Shown here: in pieces, positions 1 to 8,151 of the stretch
How the letters are laid out: each line of letters opens with the position of its first letter
Numbering within the stretch: position 1 is the first letter of the stretch
DNA from: Elizabethkingia occulta
Lineage (GTDB): Bacteria > Bacteroidota > Bacteroidia > Flavobacteriales > Weeksellaceae
Reading direction: 5' to 3'
Length of the DNA stretch: 64,000 bases
NCBI RefSeq assembly: GCF_002023715.1
Contig: NZ_MAHX01000002.1
Location: 186,001 to 250,000 of the forward strand
The notes under the pieces: generated by a model
Told to the model about the DNA's origin: nothing
What the model saw: the letters and a program-made list of their open reading frames with translations, nothing else
The model's database searches: none
Made by a program: the position numbers and the translations under genes

Positions 1-795
1 AATATTGCAGATAAATCAGAATATCTACAGCTGAAAAAAGAAGTTTATAAAAGAACTCAGGAATATTACAGTAAAGTACAGGATATTGAAAACCTTCGTA
101 AAATAAATGATAAGAAGGATGTTGTAGAAGAGAAAATCTCTAAAAAAACAAATGCTTTTATCAACAATGCCTATGTTCAGTTGGAAAATAATAATATAAA
201 AACAAAAGAAACTGGTTCTCTGAAGAATGTCTTAATTCTTATGGCTGGTTTAGGCATTTTGTGCGGAACATTAATTTTTACATTATACCGAAGAAGACAA
301 GCGCAACAGTTGGCAAGAATGCAGCATATTCTGGATCAGCATAGAAAAAGACAAAAGGAATCTTATACATCTCTAACTTTGTCTGCGCCGGAGCATAATG
401 CTGTAAAAGGAAAAAGCCTACAACAAATAATGCCTCAGGAAACGGAAGATGCTTTGCTGGAAGCTTTACAGAAATTTGAAAAACACCAACTTTATAAGGA
501 TAAAAATGCTTCATTATCTTATGTTGCTTCTTACATGGAAACCAACACAAAGTATCTTTCCTATATCATAAAAAAACACAGGCAAAAAGATTTTACAAAC
601 TATATTAATGAACTCAGAGTGAACTATATCATAGAAAAGCTAACAACAGATCCGGTGTACAGGCAATACAAAATAAGTGTACTTGCAGATGAAGCTGGCT
701 TTTCTTCTCACAGTAAGTTTGCAACAATTTTTAAAAATATTACAGATGTATCTCCTTCATATTTTATTAATTACATAAACCAGAAGAAGATCTGA
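1..795 (+). CDS. TPR-membrane-AraC type regulator, C-terminal part (5' truncated by window)
   Basis: The frame is open from base 1 to the TGA at 793-795, giving 264 visible residues; the true start is upstream of the window. Visible parts are a charged helical stretch (end of a TPR/coiled region), one membrane segment at about residues 76-96 followed by RRRQ, and an AraC-type helix-turn-helix domain at about residues 150-260 (TNTKYLSYIIKK; AGFSSHSKFATIFK). The C-terminal 110 residues are closely similar to the next gene, so the two are tandem paralogues. In this family periplasmic TPRs are joined through one membrane helix to a cytoplasmic DNA-binding domain. The target genes are unknown; the nearest candidate is the lipoprotein cassette at 3052. 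Confidence 0.85.
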   Translation, partial: NIADKSEYLQLKKEVYKRTQEYYSKVQDIENLRKINDKKDVVEEKISKKTNAFINNAYVQLENNNIKTKETGSLKNVLILMAGLGILCGTLIFTLYRRRQAQQLARMQHILDQHRKRQKESYTSLTLSAPEHNAVKGKSLQQIMPQETEDALLEALQKFEKHQLYKDKNASLSYVASYMETNTKYLSYIIKKHRQKDFTNYINELRVNYIIEKLTTDPVYRQYKISVLADEAGFSSHSKFATIFKNITDVSPSYFINYINQKKI

Positions 796-842
796 AGTAT
801 TTTTTCACACAAACTTCAGATGTATAAAAACTAATAACACAA

Positions 843-2423
843 ATGATGCTCCGGAAAATTTATACATGTATAACAGTTCTTTTTTATTTATTGTTGAAGG
901 CACAAAATGCTAAAAACTATGATAAAGTATATTCTAAAATATTGCACGAGACCTATCATAGGAATTTTGATAAAGCTATAATTGCAGGGGACTCACTATA
1001 CAGAAATTCAGCTAAACCTGCTTATCAGATTAAAAGTCTTATGTTGTTGGCTTTATTGTATCAACGAAAAGGAGATGTAGAGAAAGCTGTTGATTATGCC
1101 GAGAAGTCGGAAAATATTATAGAAAAGTTCCAAATGTATGACTATAGTGCGAGGGTATTTGGATTTCTGGCATCACAATACAGGATCATCAGTCTGTATG
1201 ATAAGTCAAAATCCTATACTGAAAAAGCGCTTAGTGCCGTAAAGTATATCAAAGATCCTGCTGAATTAAATAATGTTACTGGCTTGATGTTACAGGAGCT
1301 AGCTCATTATGATATTAAGACGAAGCAATACAAAAAAGCAATTTTTAAATTGAAGAAAGCTCAGGAGAAATTCCGCCTTCTTCCCGAGAAAGACTTCTTT
1401 ATGGCTACAAATAATCAGCTGATGGGAGTCTGTTACATTGGCGCAGGACTATATGATAAAGCAATTACATGCTATAAAGAAGCTTTGGTATATGCTGAGA
1501 AAAATATTCCTAAAAGTACTCTGGCAGGAAAGGTTTTTCAGGGATTGGCATTAGCTTATATCCGCAATGGAGAGCTGGATAAAGCGAAAAAATATCTGGA
1601 CAAAGCTGAAGAGTATGTGAAAAATTCCAAGTATCTGGGGCTTAATCAGGAGATTTACAGTACATCCCAAGAGTACTATGCAAAGAGAAATGATACACAA
1701 AACTATACATTGGCTACGGAAAAAAAAGATTCTTTATCCGAACTGATCACTTCTCTTAATACGCGTTTTTTGAACCAGCAATTCTCAAAGCTTGAAAAAC
1801 AAAATACTGAGCAGGAAGAGAGAAATTATACCAAGAGTATATTTATTGCAATAAGTGGCGTTTTCATTATCGGAAATCTGCTGTTCTTCTTTTTCTACAG
1901 CAGAGCAAAAAAGAGGCAAATATTAAAAATCAGGAGTATTTTAAAAAATCTGAAAGAAAAGAATTATGAACAAGTTGAAGTTGAAGTGACAGGGAAATCT
2001 GATGATAATGCAGATCCAGGTACAAGTCTAATGTCTTTAGAAACTGAGCAGTTGCTTCTGGGAAAACTAGAAAATTTTGAACGTGAACAGTTATTTACAG
2101 ATAAGAAAGTCTCCCTTTCCTATGTTGCAACTCATATCGGAACCAATACAAAGTATTTGTCCTTTGTTATAAAAAAATATAAAGGGAAAGATTTTACTAC
2201 TTATATCAACGAGCTCAGGATCAATTATATCTTGGATAAACTTAATACAGAACCTGTGTACAGGCAATATAAAATAAGTACACTGGCAGAAGATGCCGGT
2301 TTTTCTTCCCATAGTAAATTTACAACCATCTTTAAAAGTGTTACGGATGTATCTCCCTCGTATTTTATTAAATATATAGAGAAAAAGGACAAGCTGGATT
2401 TAGCAAAAGAAACGGATAGTTAA
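843..2423 (+). CDS. TPR-membrane-AraC type transcriptional regulator
   Basis: This is a 526-aa protein starting at an ATGATG pair 47 bases after the previous stop. It has a hydrophobic N-terminal export signal (about residues 1-21), a TPR-rich region (about 25-320, repeated A-x-x-Y-x-x-A-x-x-x-Y/L patterns), a membrane helix (about 332-352, ending FFFFYSRAKKR) and a C-terminal AraC helix-turn-helix domain (about 400-515). The layout suggests a one-component membrane-bound regulator in which an envelope signal is read by the TPRs. It is a complete paralogue of the truncated gene just upstream. The 628-base gap and cassette A downstream make that cassette a plausible target, but this is inference from position only. 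Confidence 0.88.
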   Translation: MMLRKIYTCITVLFYLLLKAQNAKNYDKVYSKILHETYHRNFDKAIIAGDSLYRNSAKPAYQIKSLMLLALLYQRKGDVEKAVDYAEKSENIIEKFQMYDYSARVFGFLASQYRIISLYDKSKSYTEKALSAVKYIKDPAELNNVTGLMLQELAHYDIKTKQYKKAIFKLKKAQEKFRLLPEKDFFMATNNQLMGVCYIGAGLYDKAITCYKEALVYAEKNIPKSTLAGKVFQGLALAYIRNGELDKAKKYLDKAEEYVKNSKYLGLNQEIYSTSQEYYAKRNDTQNYTLATEKKDSLSELITSLNTRFLNQQFSKLEKQNTEQEERNYTKSIFIAISGVFIIGNLLFFFFYSRAKKRQILKIRSILKNLKEKNYEQVEVEVTGKSDDNADPGTSLMSLETEQLLLGKLENFEREQLFTDKKVSLSYVATHIGTNTKYLSFVIKKYKGKDFTTYINELRINYILDKLNTEPVYRQYKISTLAEDAGFSSHSKFTTIFKSVTDVSPSYFIKYIEKKDKLDLAKETDS

Positions 2424-2572
2424 ATAAGATATTTTGTAAAATTTGCTTGTAGCTTCAGGAAGTTTCCAGATTAATTATTCTAAAAAAAGTTGAGTATTGA
2501 AGTTTTGTCCGGGTAATATAAAATAACTTACAGCTAAAGATATTTAGTCTTCGGAGTTTATCAAGATTATTA

Positions 2573-2588
2573 GTGTAAATGTTAGTTT
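2573..2588 (+). repeat. Direct repeat copy 1 (GTGTAAATGTTAGTTT)
   Basis: The 16 bases are identical to those at 2773-2788, exactly 200 bases downstream. Both copies have GATTATTAG just upstream, overlapping the repeat here and a few bases away in copy 2. It could be a regulator binding site or the remnant of a duplicated promoter segment. Confidence 0.55.
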
Positions 2589-2772
2589 CTGACATTTTTG
2601 TACTCGAAGTTCGTTAGATTATTACTTTTTAAATACAATTCAGAGCATACTACAGATGCCTTATTCGTGGATTAAATTTTTTAATCTTCATTCCGGATAA
2701 TATAAAAAAAGTGACTACAAAATAGTCTGTAATTATATTTTACAATTTTATATCACTGATTATTAGGCGTTT

Positions 2773-2788
2773 GTGTAAATGTTAGTTT
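2773..2788 (+). repeat. Direct repeat copy 2 (GTGTAAATGTTAGTTT)
   Basis: Second copy of the 16-base repeat at 2573-2588, about 70 bases upstream of the candidate -7 box of cassette A. A shared CCGG(G/A)TAATATA motif also precedes each copy (2509-2520 and 2693-2704), suggesting the whole segment was duplicated and has diverged. Confidence 0.55.
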
Positions 2789-2856
2789 TTAGCTTTTATT
2801 TGCCATTTTCCGGATTTTGACAATAGTAGTACTTCCGTGGTAGTCTTTATTACTAG

Positions 2857-2864
2857 TATTTTTG
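2857..2864 (+). promoter_or_regulatory. Candidate -7 box (TATTTTTG) for cassette A
   Basis: Matches the Bacteroidota -7 consensus TAnnTTTG. No good -33 TTG at 17-23 bases is seen. Transcription from here would leave a leader of about 180 bases before the peptide gene at 3052. Confidence 0.35.
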
Positions 2865-3013
2865 CACGTCTTTATCGATCGCCAAAGACAGGTGATAACA
2901 AACATTAGATTTAATCGTATAGGATACTCTGAATAAAAACTTTATCAGGGTGCCTAAATAAAATTATGGACAGTAGTCAAAAATTACTGCCCGGTTATTT
3001 CTAGCGTCTTATC

Positions 3014-3028
3014 CCATAAAGAAGAAGA
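3014..3028 (+). repeat. 15-base direct repeat flanking cassette A, left copy
   Basis: CCATAAAGAAGAAGA occurs here, 23 bases before the peptide start, and again at 4914-4928, 27 bases after the lipoprotein stop. The left copy may also serve as the purine-rich leader of the peptide gene. Confidence 0.5.
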
Positions 3029-3051
3029 TTATAACACAAACAAATGTACTA

Positions 3052-3225
3052 ATGAATGATTTAAAAAAAGAGGAGTATGTAGCTCCAAAATTTGAGATGT
3101 TTCTAATAGAAATGGAACAAGGAATAGCTGCTGGTTCAGCTAAAGTGCTTCCGCCAAATTCAGGTGGACAAGTTCAGGAAGAATGGACTCAGGGTGATGA
3201 CGATAACAGAACCATTGACTGGTAG
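3052..3225 (+). CDS. Cassette A small acidic peptide (57 aa), unknown function
   Basis: ATG at 3052 runs to TAG at 3223-3225; the only earlier nearby ATG (3044) hits a stop after two codons. The 57-aa product has no signal peptide or membrane helix. It shares with three other peptides in this window an EY(V)xP head, the centre EMEQGIAAGSA (residues 20-30), a proline-glycine linker (LPPN..GG) and the end DDDNRTIDW. Conservation in four independent copies, each just before a lipoprotein gene, shows that it is a real gene. No known family is recognised. The GIAAGSA segment resembles a small-residue processing site, but this is speculation. The lipoprotein partner starts 56 bases downstream. Confidence 0.8.
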   Translation: MNDLKKEEYVAPKFEMFLIEMEQGIAAGSAKVLPPNSGGQVQEEWTQGDDDNRTIDW

Positions 3226-3281
3226 ATAGTCTGATAATAATAACCAAACAAATATGAAATAAATCTATTACCTCACAAACA

Positions 3282-4886
3282 ATGAAAAACTTAAAAATAA
3301 CAATTGCAGCTTTTATGTTCTCTGGTTCAGTTCTGATGACATCATGCAGAAGCTCAGATAATGCAATGGATAATCCGGACGATAATCTAATCACCAATGG
3401 TTCTGCTATTATAAAGATGAATTTACTCGGAAGTGAATTTGAAGGAGAGACTATTTCAGCAAATATGGCATCTGCCAGACAGTTAAAAGCTGCTTCAACT
3501 GTAAAGGAACAAGTAAGTACTTTTATGGCAGGAGAGCAGCCAATTATTGCTACACTTACTCCTATTACTCCATCAGTAATTGCCTCACAAGCTGCAACTA
3601 ATCCTATGGCAGATGTCATCAGAAATCCACTAAAGGGGCCTAACGTAAAATATCGTGTAATTGCTTACAGAACAAGTACTGGAGCCAAAGTAGCCAGTAA
3701 TGTTTATACAATAGATGCTAATGGTAATTCTACAGCGGATATTAGTGATATGATGCTGGATGGAGATACTGAAGCAACTAACAAATATGATTTTGTAGTG
3801 TTGTCATATAATAATTCTACAGCTCCGGCTGATGTTCCCGGAAGCATTTCAACTGCGACTTTACCAAGTATTTCAGGAGATAATGATCTAATGTATTTCC
3901 GTACTAATAATGTAAGGGTGTCTAAAGGAGATAATGTTTTGAATGTTGTGCTGACACATAAATTCAGTCAGATTACTACGACTATAGATGCTTCTGCTGT
4001 AGCACCAGGAAATCCAATTTCTTCTATAGGTAGCGGGATAACTTTTGACAAGCATCGTGGAGGAGCTGTTAATAGTATCAAGTTGTCCGACGGAACTGTT
4101 ACTTTTGGAACTGCAACAACTACAAAAGCGGTTAGTTTTACTGCTCCAACACCAGCTAGCGCGATTTGGACAAGTAATCCTACATTATTAGCTAATCCGG
4201 GGATAGCAGCTACAGATATGTCAACATTGAACTTTCCAAATACAGCAACCGGAACAATTACTGTAGGGTCTAAGACCAAAAGAAATTTTACGGTTAGTAA
4301 TTTAGTAGTTACGCCAGGTGTAAAATATAATCTTAAACTGAAATTTGCATGTACGGCAAATGCAACGCCAACCTGGAATTTTAGTATGTCAGATTCAGAT
4401 CCTGGAAATGCAGGTAAAACAACTATTACAAAAACATTCGATGCCCCTGCTGCAGATGCTGGTTTTGTATTTGATGTTTATGAGCTGGATAACTCTTTTA
4501 ACATGACAATTAATGGAGTTGATCTTGCTACTCAGGAAATTCAGTTTCAGTCTGGTGTAGTTAATTATCCCCAAAATATTAGATTTAAATCAGATGGATC
4601 ACGATGGGGAGAAAACGGAGTACCGCAGATATACTCCTTAGGAAGTTCAACAAATTCAACTCCGATTATCAGAATTACAATCGGACCGGATGGTTCGGTT
4701 TCTATGATGGGACGAAGAAGCTTGACTTCCAATCTGGAGCCTCTTGAATTGTATGGTGGCACCCGTTTCAATAATATTACATGGAAGACCACAGGTTCTA
4801 ATACCGTAGTAGCGACAATGTTGGTAACCGGAACTACTGTAATGAGAGGTTTAGGAGTAGGTAAGAAAATAATACCTTGTCCTTAA
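3282..4886 (+). CDS. Cassette A fimbrillin-like (Mfa/FimB-type) lipoprotein
   Basis: The product is a 534-aa lipoprotein with lipobox LMTSC (acylated Cys22). The N-terminal half has features of the Bacteroidota Mfa-like/fimbrillin fold: KYRVIAY, LDGDTEATNKYDFVVLSY (about 162-180), DLMYFR and HKFSQITTTIDAS (about 203-235). A second domain from about residue 390 (DAGFVFDVYELDNSF; ITIGPDGSVSMMG) is shared with the lipoproteins of cassettes C and D. A Cys in LKLKFAC and one two residues from the C-terminus (IIPCP) are conserved in those copies and could pair. The likely role is a surface-exposed pilus or adhesin component; the exact function is unknown. ATG at 3282 is supported by the signal peptide. 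Confidence 0.8.
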   Translation: MKNLKITIAAFMFSGSVLMTSCRSSDNAMDNPDDNLITNGSAIIKMNLLGSEFEGETISANMASARQLKAASTVKEQVSTFMAGEQPIIATLTPITPSVIASQAATNPMADVIRNPLKGPNVKYRVIAYRTSTGAKVASNVYTIDANGNSTADISDMMLDGDTEATNKYDFVVLSYNNSTAPADVPGSISTATLPSISGDNDLMYFRTNNVRVSKGDNVLNVVLTHKFSQITTTIDASAVAPGNPISSIGSGITFDKHRGGAVNSIKLSDGTVTFGTATTTKAVSFTAPTPASAIWTSNPTLLANPGIAATDMSTLNFPNTATGTITVGSKTKRNFTVSNLVVTPGVKYNLKLKFACTANATPTWNFSMSDSDPGNAGKTTITKTFDAPAADAGFVFDVYELDNSFNMTINGVDLATQEIQFQSGVVNYPQNIRFKSDGSRWGENGVPQIYSLGSSTNSTPIIRITIGPDGSVSMMGRRSLTSNLEPLELYGGTRFNNITWKTTGSNTVVATMLVTGTTVMRGLGVGKKIIPCP

Positions 4887-4913
4887 ACAATAAACTCAAT
4901 CACTTATTACTTT

Positions 4914-4928
4914 CCATAAAGAAGAAGA
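4914..4928 (+). repeat. 15-base direct repeat flanking cassette A, right copy
   Basis: Identical to 3014-3028 (CCATAAAGAAGAAGA), exactly 1900 bases apart. The two copies bracket the complete peptide plus lipoprotein cassette, which could reflect insertion, excision or recombination of the cassette, or simply purine-rich coincidence. Confidence 0.5.
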
Positions 4929-4992
4929 AAAACTGTTAATATCCGGTGCTTATTTGTCATCATCCTATTTTTGTTAGTTAACAGTCTGAAGG

Positions 4993-5021
4993 CAGGCATC
5001 CATATGGATGCCTGTTTTTAT
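4993..5021 (+). terminator. Rho-independent terminator of cassette A
   Basis: Perfect palindrome CAGGCATCCAT/ATGGATGCCTG (4993-5014) followed by a T-rich run; it closes the cassette A transcript. Confidence 0.8.
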
Positions 5022-5101
5022 TTGTTGTGATTAATAAAAGAATATAAATAGAGTTTATTAAAAGCATATTTTTTAATTTTACTTTACCAAAAAACAATAA
5101 T

Positions 5102-5935
5102 ATGAAAATACAAATTCTATCCGTATCATTATTGCTTTTACTGTCAGGAGCAATAGCTTGCAAGAAAACACCAGAGAATACAGATGCCAAATACACAAAG
5201 AATCTGCAGAAAGAGATTATTACAGAAGATCTTACGTATTCTGAAAATGGTAAAATATTTAAATCTTTTCTGGCTTTTGATAAAAATAAGCCCGGAAAGT
5301 TGCCTGTAGTTCTTATTATTCCGGAATGGTGGGGAATGAATGATTATGTGAAAAGCCGTGCAAAGCAATTGGCAGATTCTGGGTATATGGCTATAGCTGT
5401 GGATATGTATGGTGAAGGAAAGATGGTTGATAATCCGGATGATGCCGGAAAGTTGGCGAAACCGTTTTATGGTAATGCAGATCTTGCAAAGAAAAGTTTT
5501 GAAGCTGCATTGAAACAGATTGAAAAAAATGAAAAAGCAGATACAGAGAAAATGGCTGTAATAGGTTATTGTTTCGGTGGAGCTATGGCTCTTAATATGG
5601 CGAGAATTAATGAACCGTTGAAAGGGGTAATAAGCTTTCATGGAAATCTGATGACCGGGGTAAAGCCTGTAACTAATAAAATACCTGTACTTGTACTAAA
5701 CGGTGAAGATGATACATTTGTATCCAAAGATGAAATAGCATCTTTTAAAAAGCAGATGGATTCTGCCGGGGTCCAGTATAAATTTGTTAATTACCCCGGA
5801 GCAATACATTCCTTTACTAATCCCGACGCTACAGCGGCTGGGGAAAAATATAAACTGAAGGTTGCTTATAATGAAGCTGCAGATAAGGCTTCATGGGAAG
5901 AGATGATAACCTTTTTTAATAAAATCTTTAAATAA
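5102..5935 (+). CDS. Dienelactone hydrolase family lipoprotein
   Basis: 277 aa with a lipoprotein signal ending AIAC (Cys20). The alpha/beta-hydrolase core has the dienelactone-hydrolase nucleophile motif GYCFGG with Cys near residue 156, an acid residue in LNGEDDTFV and the histidine in AIHSFTNP, completing a Cys-Asp-His triad. EWWGMNDYVKSRAKQLAD is typical of the family. It is predicted to hydrolyse an ester or lactone in the periplasm or at the outer membrane; the substrate is unknown. The cinA frame begins three bases after the stop, so the two genes are probably co-transcribed. Confidence 0.88.
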   Translation: MKIQILSVSLLLLLSGAIACKKTPENTDAKYTKNLQKEIITEDLTYSENGKIFKSFLAFDKNKPGKLPVVLIIPEWWGMNDYVKSRAKQLADSGYMAIAVDMYGEGKMVDNPDDAGKLAKPFYGNADLAKKSFEAALKQIEKNEKADTEKMAVIGYCFGGAMALNMARINEPLKGVISFHGNLMTGVKPVTNKIPVLVLNGEDDTFVSKDEIASFKKQMDSAGVQYKFVNYPGAIHSFTNPDATAAGEKYKLKVAYNEAADKASWEEMITFFNKIFK

Positions 5936-5938
5936 AAA

Positions 5939-7186
5939 TTGAAAACAGCGACGATTATTACTATTGGTGACGAGATTTTATCTGGGAACACCGTAGATAC
6001 CAATTCCAACTTTATAGCCCGTGAGCTAAAAGATATCGGAATAAAAGTTCAGCAAATTTTTACCATTTCGGATGAGGTTTCTGAAATTGAAAACTTTTTA
6101 AAAACAGCATTAGAAAATAGCGATCTTGTAATTACAACCGGAGGCTTAGGGCCTACAAAGGATGATAAAACCAAGAAAGCCTATGCCGGATTTTTCCATG
6201 ACGAATTAGTTTTTTCCGAAGAACTCTATGAAAAATTAGGGAAATACTTAGAAAAAAGAGGCCGTATTGAATTACTAGAACGTAACAGAAATCAATGTGA
6301 GGTATTATCAAAAGCTACAATTTTTGATAACCATTACGGTACAGCACCATGTCAGATGGTTGAGCAAAACGGTAAATTTATCTTTTGTTTGCCTGGAGTA
6401 CCCTTTGAAGTAAAGCCACTAATAAAGGAGCAGATCATACCGTTTCTGAAACAACAATGGGAGCTTAGTTTTATTCATACCCGTATTATCAGCGTGGTAG
6501 GGGTTCCCGAAAGTCTACTTTCTGATACTATTGAAGGCTGGGAATTAGCACTACCAGCGAACGTGAGTCTATCCTATCTTCCGGTAGGAACAAGAGTGAA
6601 ACTTAGGTTAACCGGAACCGGAGATAATCAGGCTATACTTGAAGAACAGCTGGAGCAGCTGATACAACCTTTGAAATCTCTAATTGGAAATCATGTAATT
6701 GCCTGGTCTGAAGATGCTATAGAAAATATTCTGGCCTCTGTTTTATTCGATAAAGGATTAACGATTTCTACTGCTGAGAGTTGTACTACCGGACAATTAG
6801 CCAGATTACTGACTTCTGTTTCAGGAAGCAGCAGCTATTATAGAGGAGGGATTATTCCTTATTTTACTGAAATGAAATCACAGTTGTTAAATATTTCGAA
6901 AGATACTATAAAGGAACACACTGTAGTAAGTAAAGAAGTAGCTATAGAAATGGCAAAATCCTGTCAGAAACTTTTTAGTTCCGATATCGCAATATCCTCT
7001 ACCGGTGTTTCCGGTCCCAATAAAGGCGAAGATGGTAAAGATGTAGGAACCGTTTATTACGCAATAGCCAAAGGAGATGAGGTAAGAACTTTTCATTTAT
7101 TTTTGCCCGGTTTTGAAAGAAATGACTTTGTGAATTTTGTTTCTCAAAAAATTATAGAAACACTTATTGTGTGGTTGGAAGAATAA
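5939..7186 (+). CDS. cinA: CinA family protein (MoaB-like plus NMN-amidohydrolase-type domains)
   Basis: 415 aa. The N-terminal molybdopterin-binding-like domain starts TIITIGDEILSGNTVDTN and contains TTGGLGPTKDD. The C-terminal CinA domain has STAESCTTGQLA and SSTGVSGP, the hallmarks of PncC-type NMN deamidases. The start must be TTG at 5939: the preceding gene stops in the same frame at 5933-5935 and only one codon separates the two. This rare start and the tight spacing suggest translational coupling to the hydrolase. The likely role is pyridine-nucleotide salvage, as known for CinA proteins; the competence link is historical. Confidence 0.93.
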   Translation: MKTATIITIGDEILSGNTVDTNSNFIARELKDIGIKVQQIFTISDEVSEIENFLKTALENSDLVITTGGLGPTKDDKTKKAYAGFFHDELVFSEELYEKLGKYLEKRGRIELLERNRNQCEVLSKATIFDNHYGTAPCQMVEQNGKFIFCLPGVPFEVKPLIKEQIIPFLKQQWELSFIHTRIISVVGVPESLLSDTIEGWELALPANVSLSYLPVGTRVKLRLTGTGDNQAILEEQLEQLIQPLKSLIGNHVIAWSEDAIENILASVLFDKGLTISTAESCTTGQLARLLTSVSGSSSYYRGGIIPYFTEMKSQLLNISKDTIKEHTVVSKEVAIEMAKSCQKLFSSDIAISSTGVSGPNKGEDGKDVGTVYYAIAKGDEVRTFHLFLPGFERNDFVNFVSQKIIETLIVWLEE

Positions 7187-7325
7187 TAGTTTAGAATTTA
7201 TTGTGTTGTTTATCAGTTGCTTGTGTTTTGTTGTAACGATTAACTTAAAATTAATTTATACTTGTTTAATATTTTTCTAACATTTTATGGCAGGAATATT
7301 GCGGTCTTTTTTTAAAATAACTATT

Positions 7326-7994
7326 ATGAAAAATATTTTAGCAGGTGCTATCGCCATAGTTGCAGTCCAGTTTTCTTTCGCGCAAACGGTTAAAAATGTG
7401 GGAACGTTTAGTTCCCTGAAAGTTTATGATAAAATTCCGGTAGTACTGGTTCCTTCTACATCCAATAAAGTAGAGGTGAATGGAAAGAAATCTTCGGATG
7501 TAGAGGTTGTCAATAAAAACGGAGAATTAAAAGTAAGAATGACAACAACTAATCTTTTACAGGGAGATGATGTGAAAGTTAAAGTTTTTTATGACAGGCT
7601 AAATGATATTCAGGCTAGTCAGGGAGCAACAGTAAGTAACGAAGGTGTATTAGAAGGGAATAAAATTGTGCTTACTGCCAATGAAGGTTCCTCAATTATC
7701 ATGGGACTAAAAGCTAAAACACTGGAGGTAAAGTCTAATACAGGAGGACTTATAACACTATCCGGGCATGCCAATAATCAAAACGCAATTGTGAATACAG
7801 GTGCTAAATATTATGGGAAACAATTGGCAACTACGACTACTAGTGTTACTGTAAATGCAGGAGGTGAAGCAGAGGTTTCTGCAACAGAATCTGTAGATGC
7901 TAAAACACGTGCAGGAGGTAATATTACAGTGTATGGTAATCCTGCTGATAAAAAAACTAAAAAAATTGCAGGAGGTAATATTAGTTTCAAATAA
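7326..7994 (+). CDS. DUF2807-type (head GIN domain) secreted protein
   Basis: 222 aa starting at ATG 7326, which gives a clean signal peptide (about residues 1-20, ending SFAQ); an in-frame ATG at 7287 would only add 13 residues before it. The mature part is a repetitive beta-rich protein (VEVNGKKSSDVEV, LKVRMTTTNL, GGEAEVSATESVDAKTRAGGNITVYG), as in the DUF2807 putative auto-transporter adhesin head domain. The C-terminal GGNI repeats fit a parallel beta-solenoid. Envelope location is likely; the function is not established. The gene is monocistronic with its own terminator. Confidence 0.78.
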   Translation: MKNILAGAIAIVAVQFSFAQTVKNVGTFSSLKVYDKIPVVLVPSTSNKVEVNGKKSSDVEVVNKNGELKVRMTTTNLLQGDDVKVKVFYDRLNDIQASQGATVSNEGVLEGNKIVLTANEGSSIIMGLKAKTLEVKSNTGGLITLSGHANNQNAIVNTGAKYYGKQLATTTTSVTVNAGGEAEVSATESVDAKTRAGGNITVYGNPADKKTKKIAGGNISFK

Positions 7995-8020
7995 ACTAAG
8001 ACAACAACAAGATCAATAAG

Positions 8021-8052
8021 AACTGCTGTGAAGTTTCACAGCAGTTTTTTTA
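8021..8052 (+). terminator. Rho-independent terminator after the DUF2807 gene
   Basis: 12-bp stem AACTGCTGTGAA/TTCACAGCAGTT with a 2-base loop, followed by T7. Confidence 0.85.
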
Positions 8053-8151
8053 TGAATTAAAATATAAGCAAAAATAACAGGTTATAATTATGTTAAGAAT
8101 TGTTTAAAAATAATTAATATCTTTATCAACGATTGATTAAAATCTGTGTAT

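Larger units (their letters stand above)
2424..3051. other. 628-base gene-free regulatory gap upstream of cassette A
   Basis: No convincing coding frame is present on either strand. It holds two copies of a 16-base direct repeat exactly 200 bases apart, a TAnnTTTG-type -7 box at 2857-2864, a short hairpin at 2968-2992 (GGACAGTA against TACTGCCC, one mismatch) and a 15-base repeat copy at 3014-3028. The size and repeated content fit a regulated promoter region between the AraC-type regulators and the lipoprotein cassette. Confidence 0.5.

Noticed and set aside
181-183. TTG at 181 as a gene start for the first regulator
   Set aside because: The frame is open from base 1 and the sequence before 181 is coding-like; the start is simply outside the window.
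2424-3051. IS element or phage remnant in the regulatory gap
   Set aside because: No transposase fragment, terminal inverted repeats or target duplications are visible; only short repeats.
3140-3619. 159-aa open frame on the minus strand over cassette A
   Set aside because: It lies antisense to the peptide and lipoprotein genes, has no recognisable domain, and arises from their codon usage.
7287-7325. Upstream ATG for the DUF2807 protein
   Set aside because: It adds 13 residues before a normal signal peptide; ATG 7326 is a better start.
8146-8151. GTG start for M13 copy 1
   Set aside because: The ATG two codons later gives the usual signal peptide start MKK.
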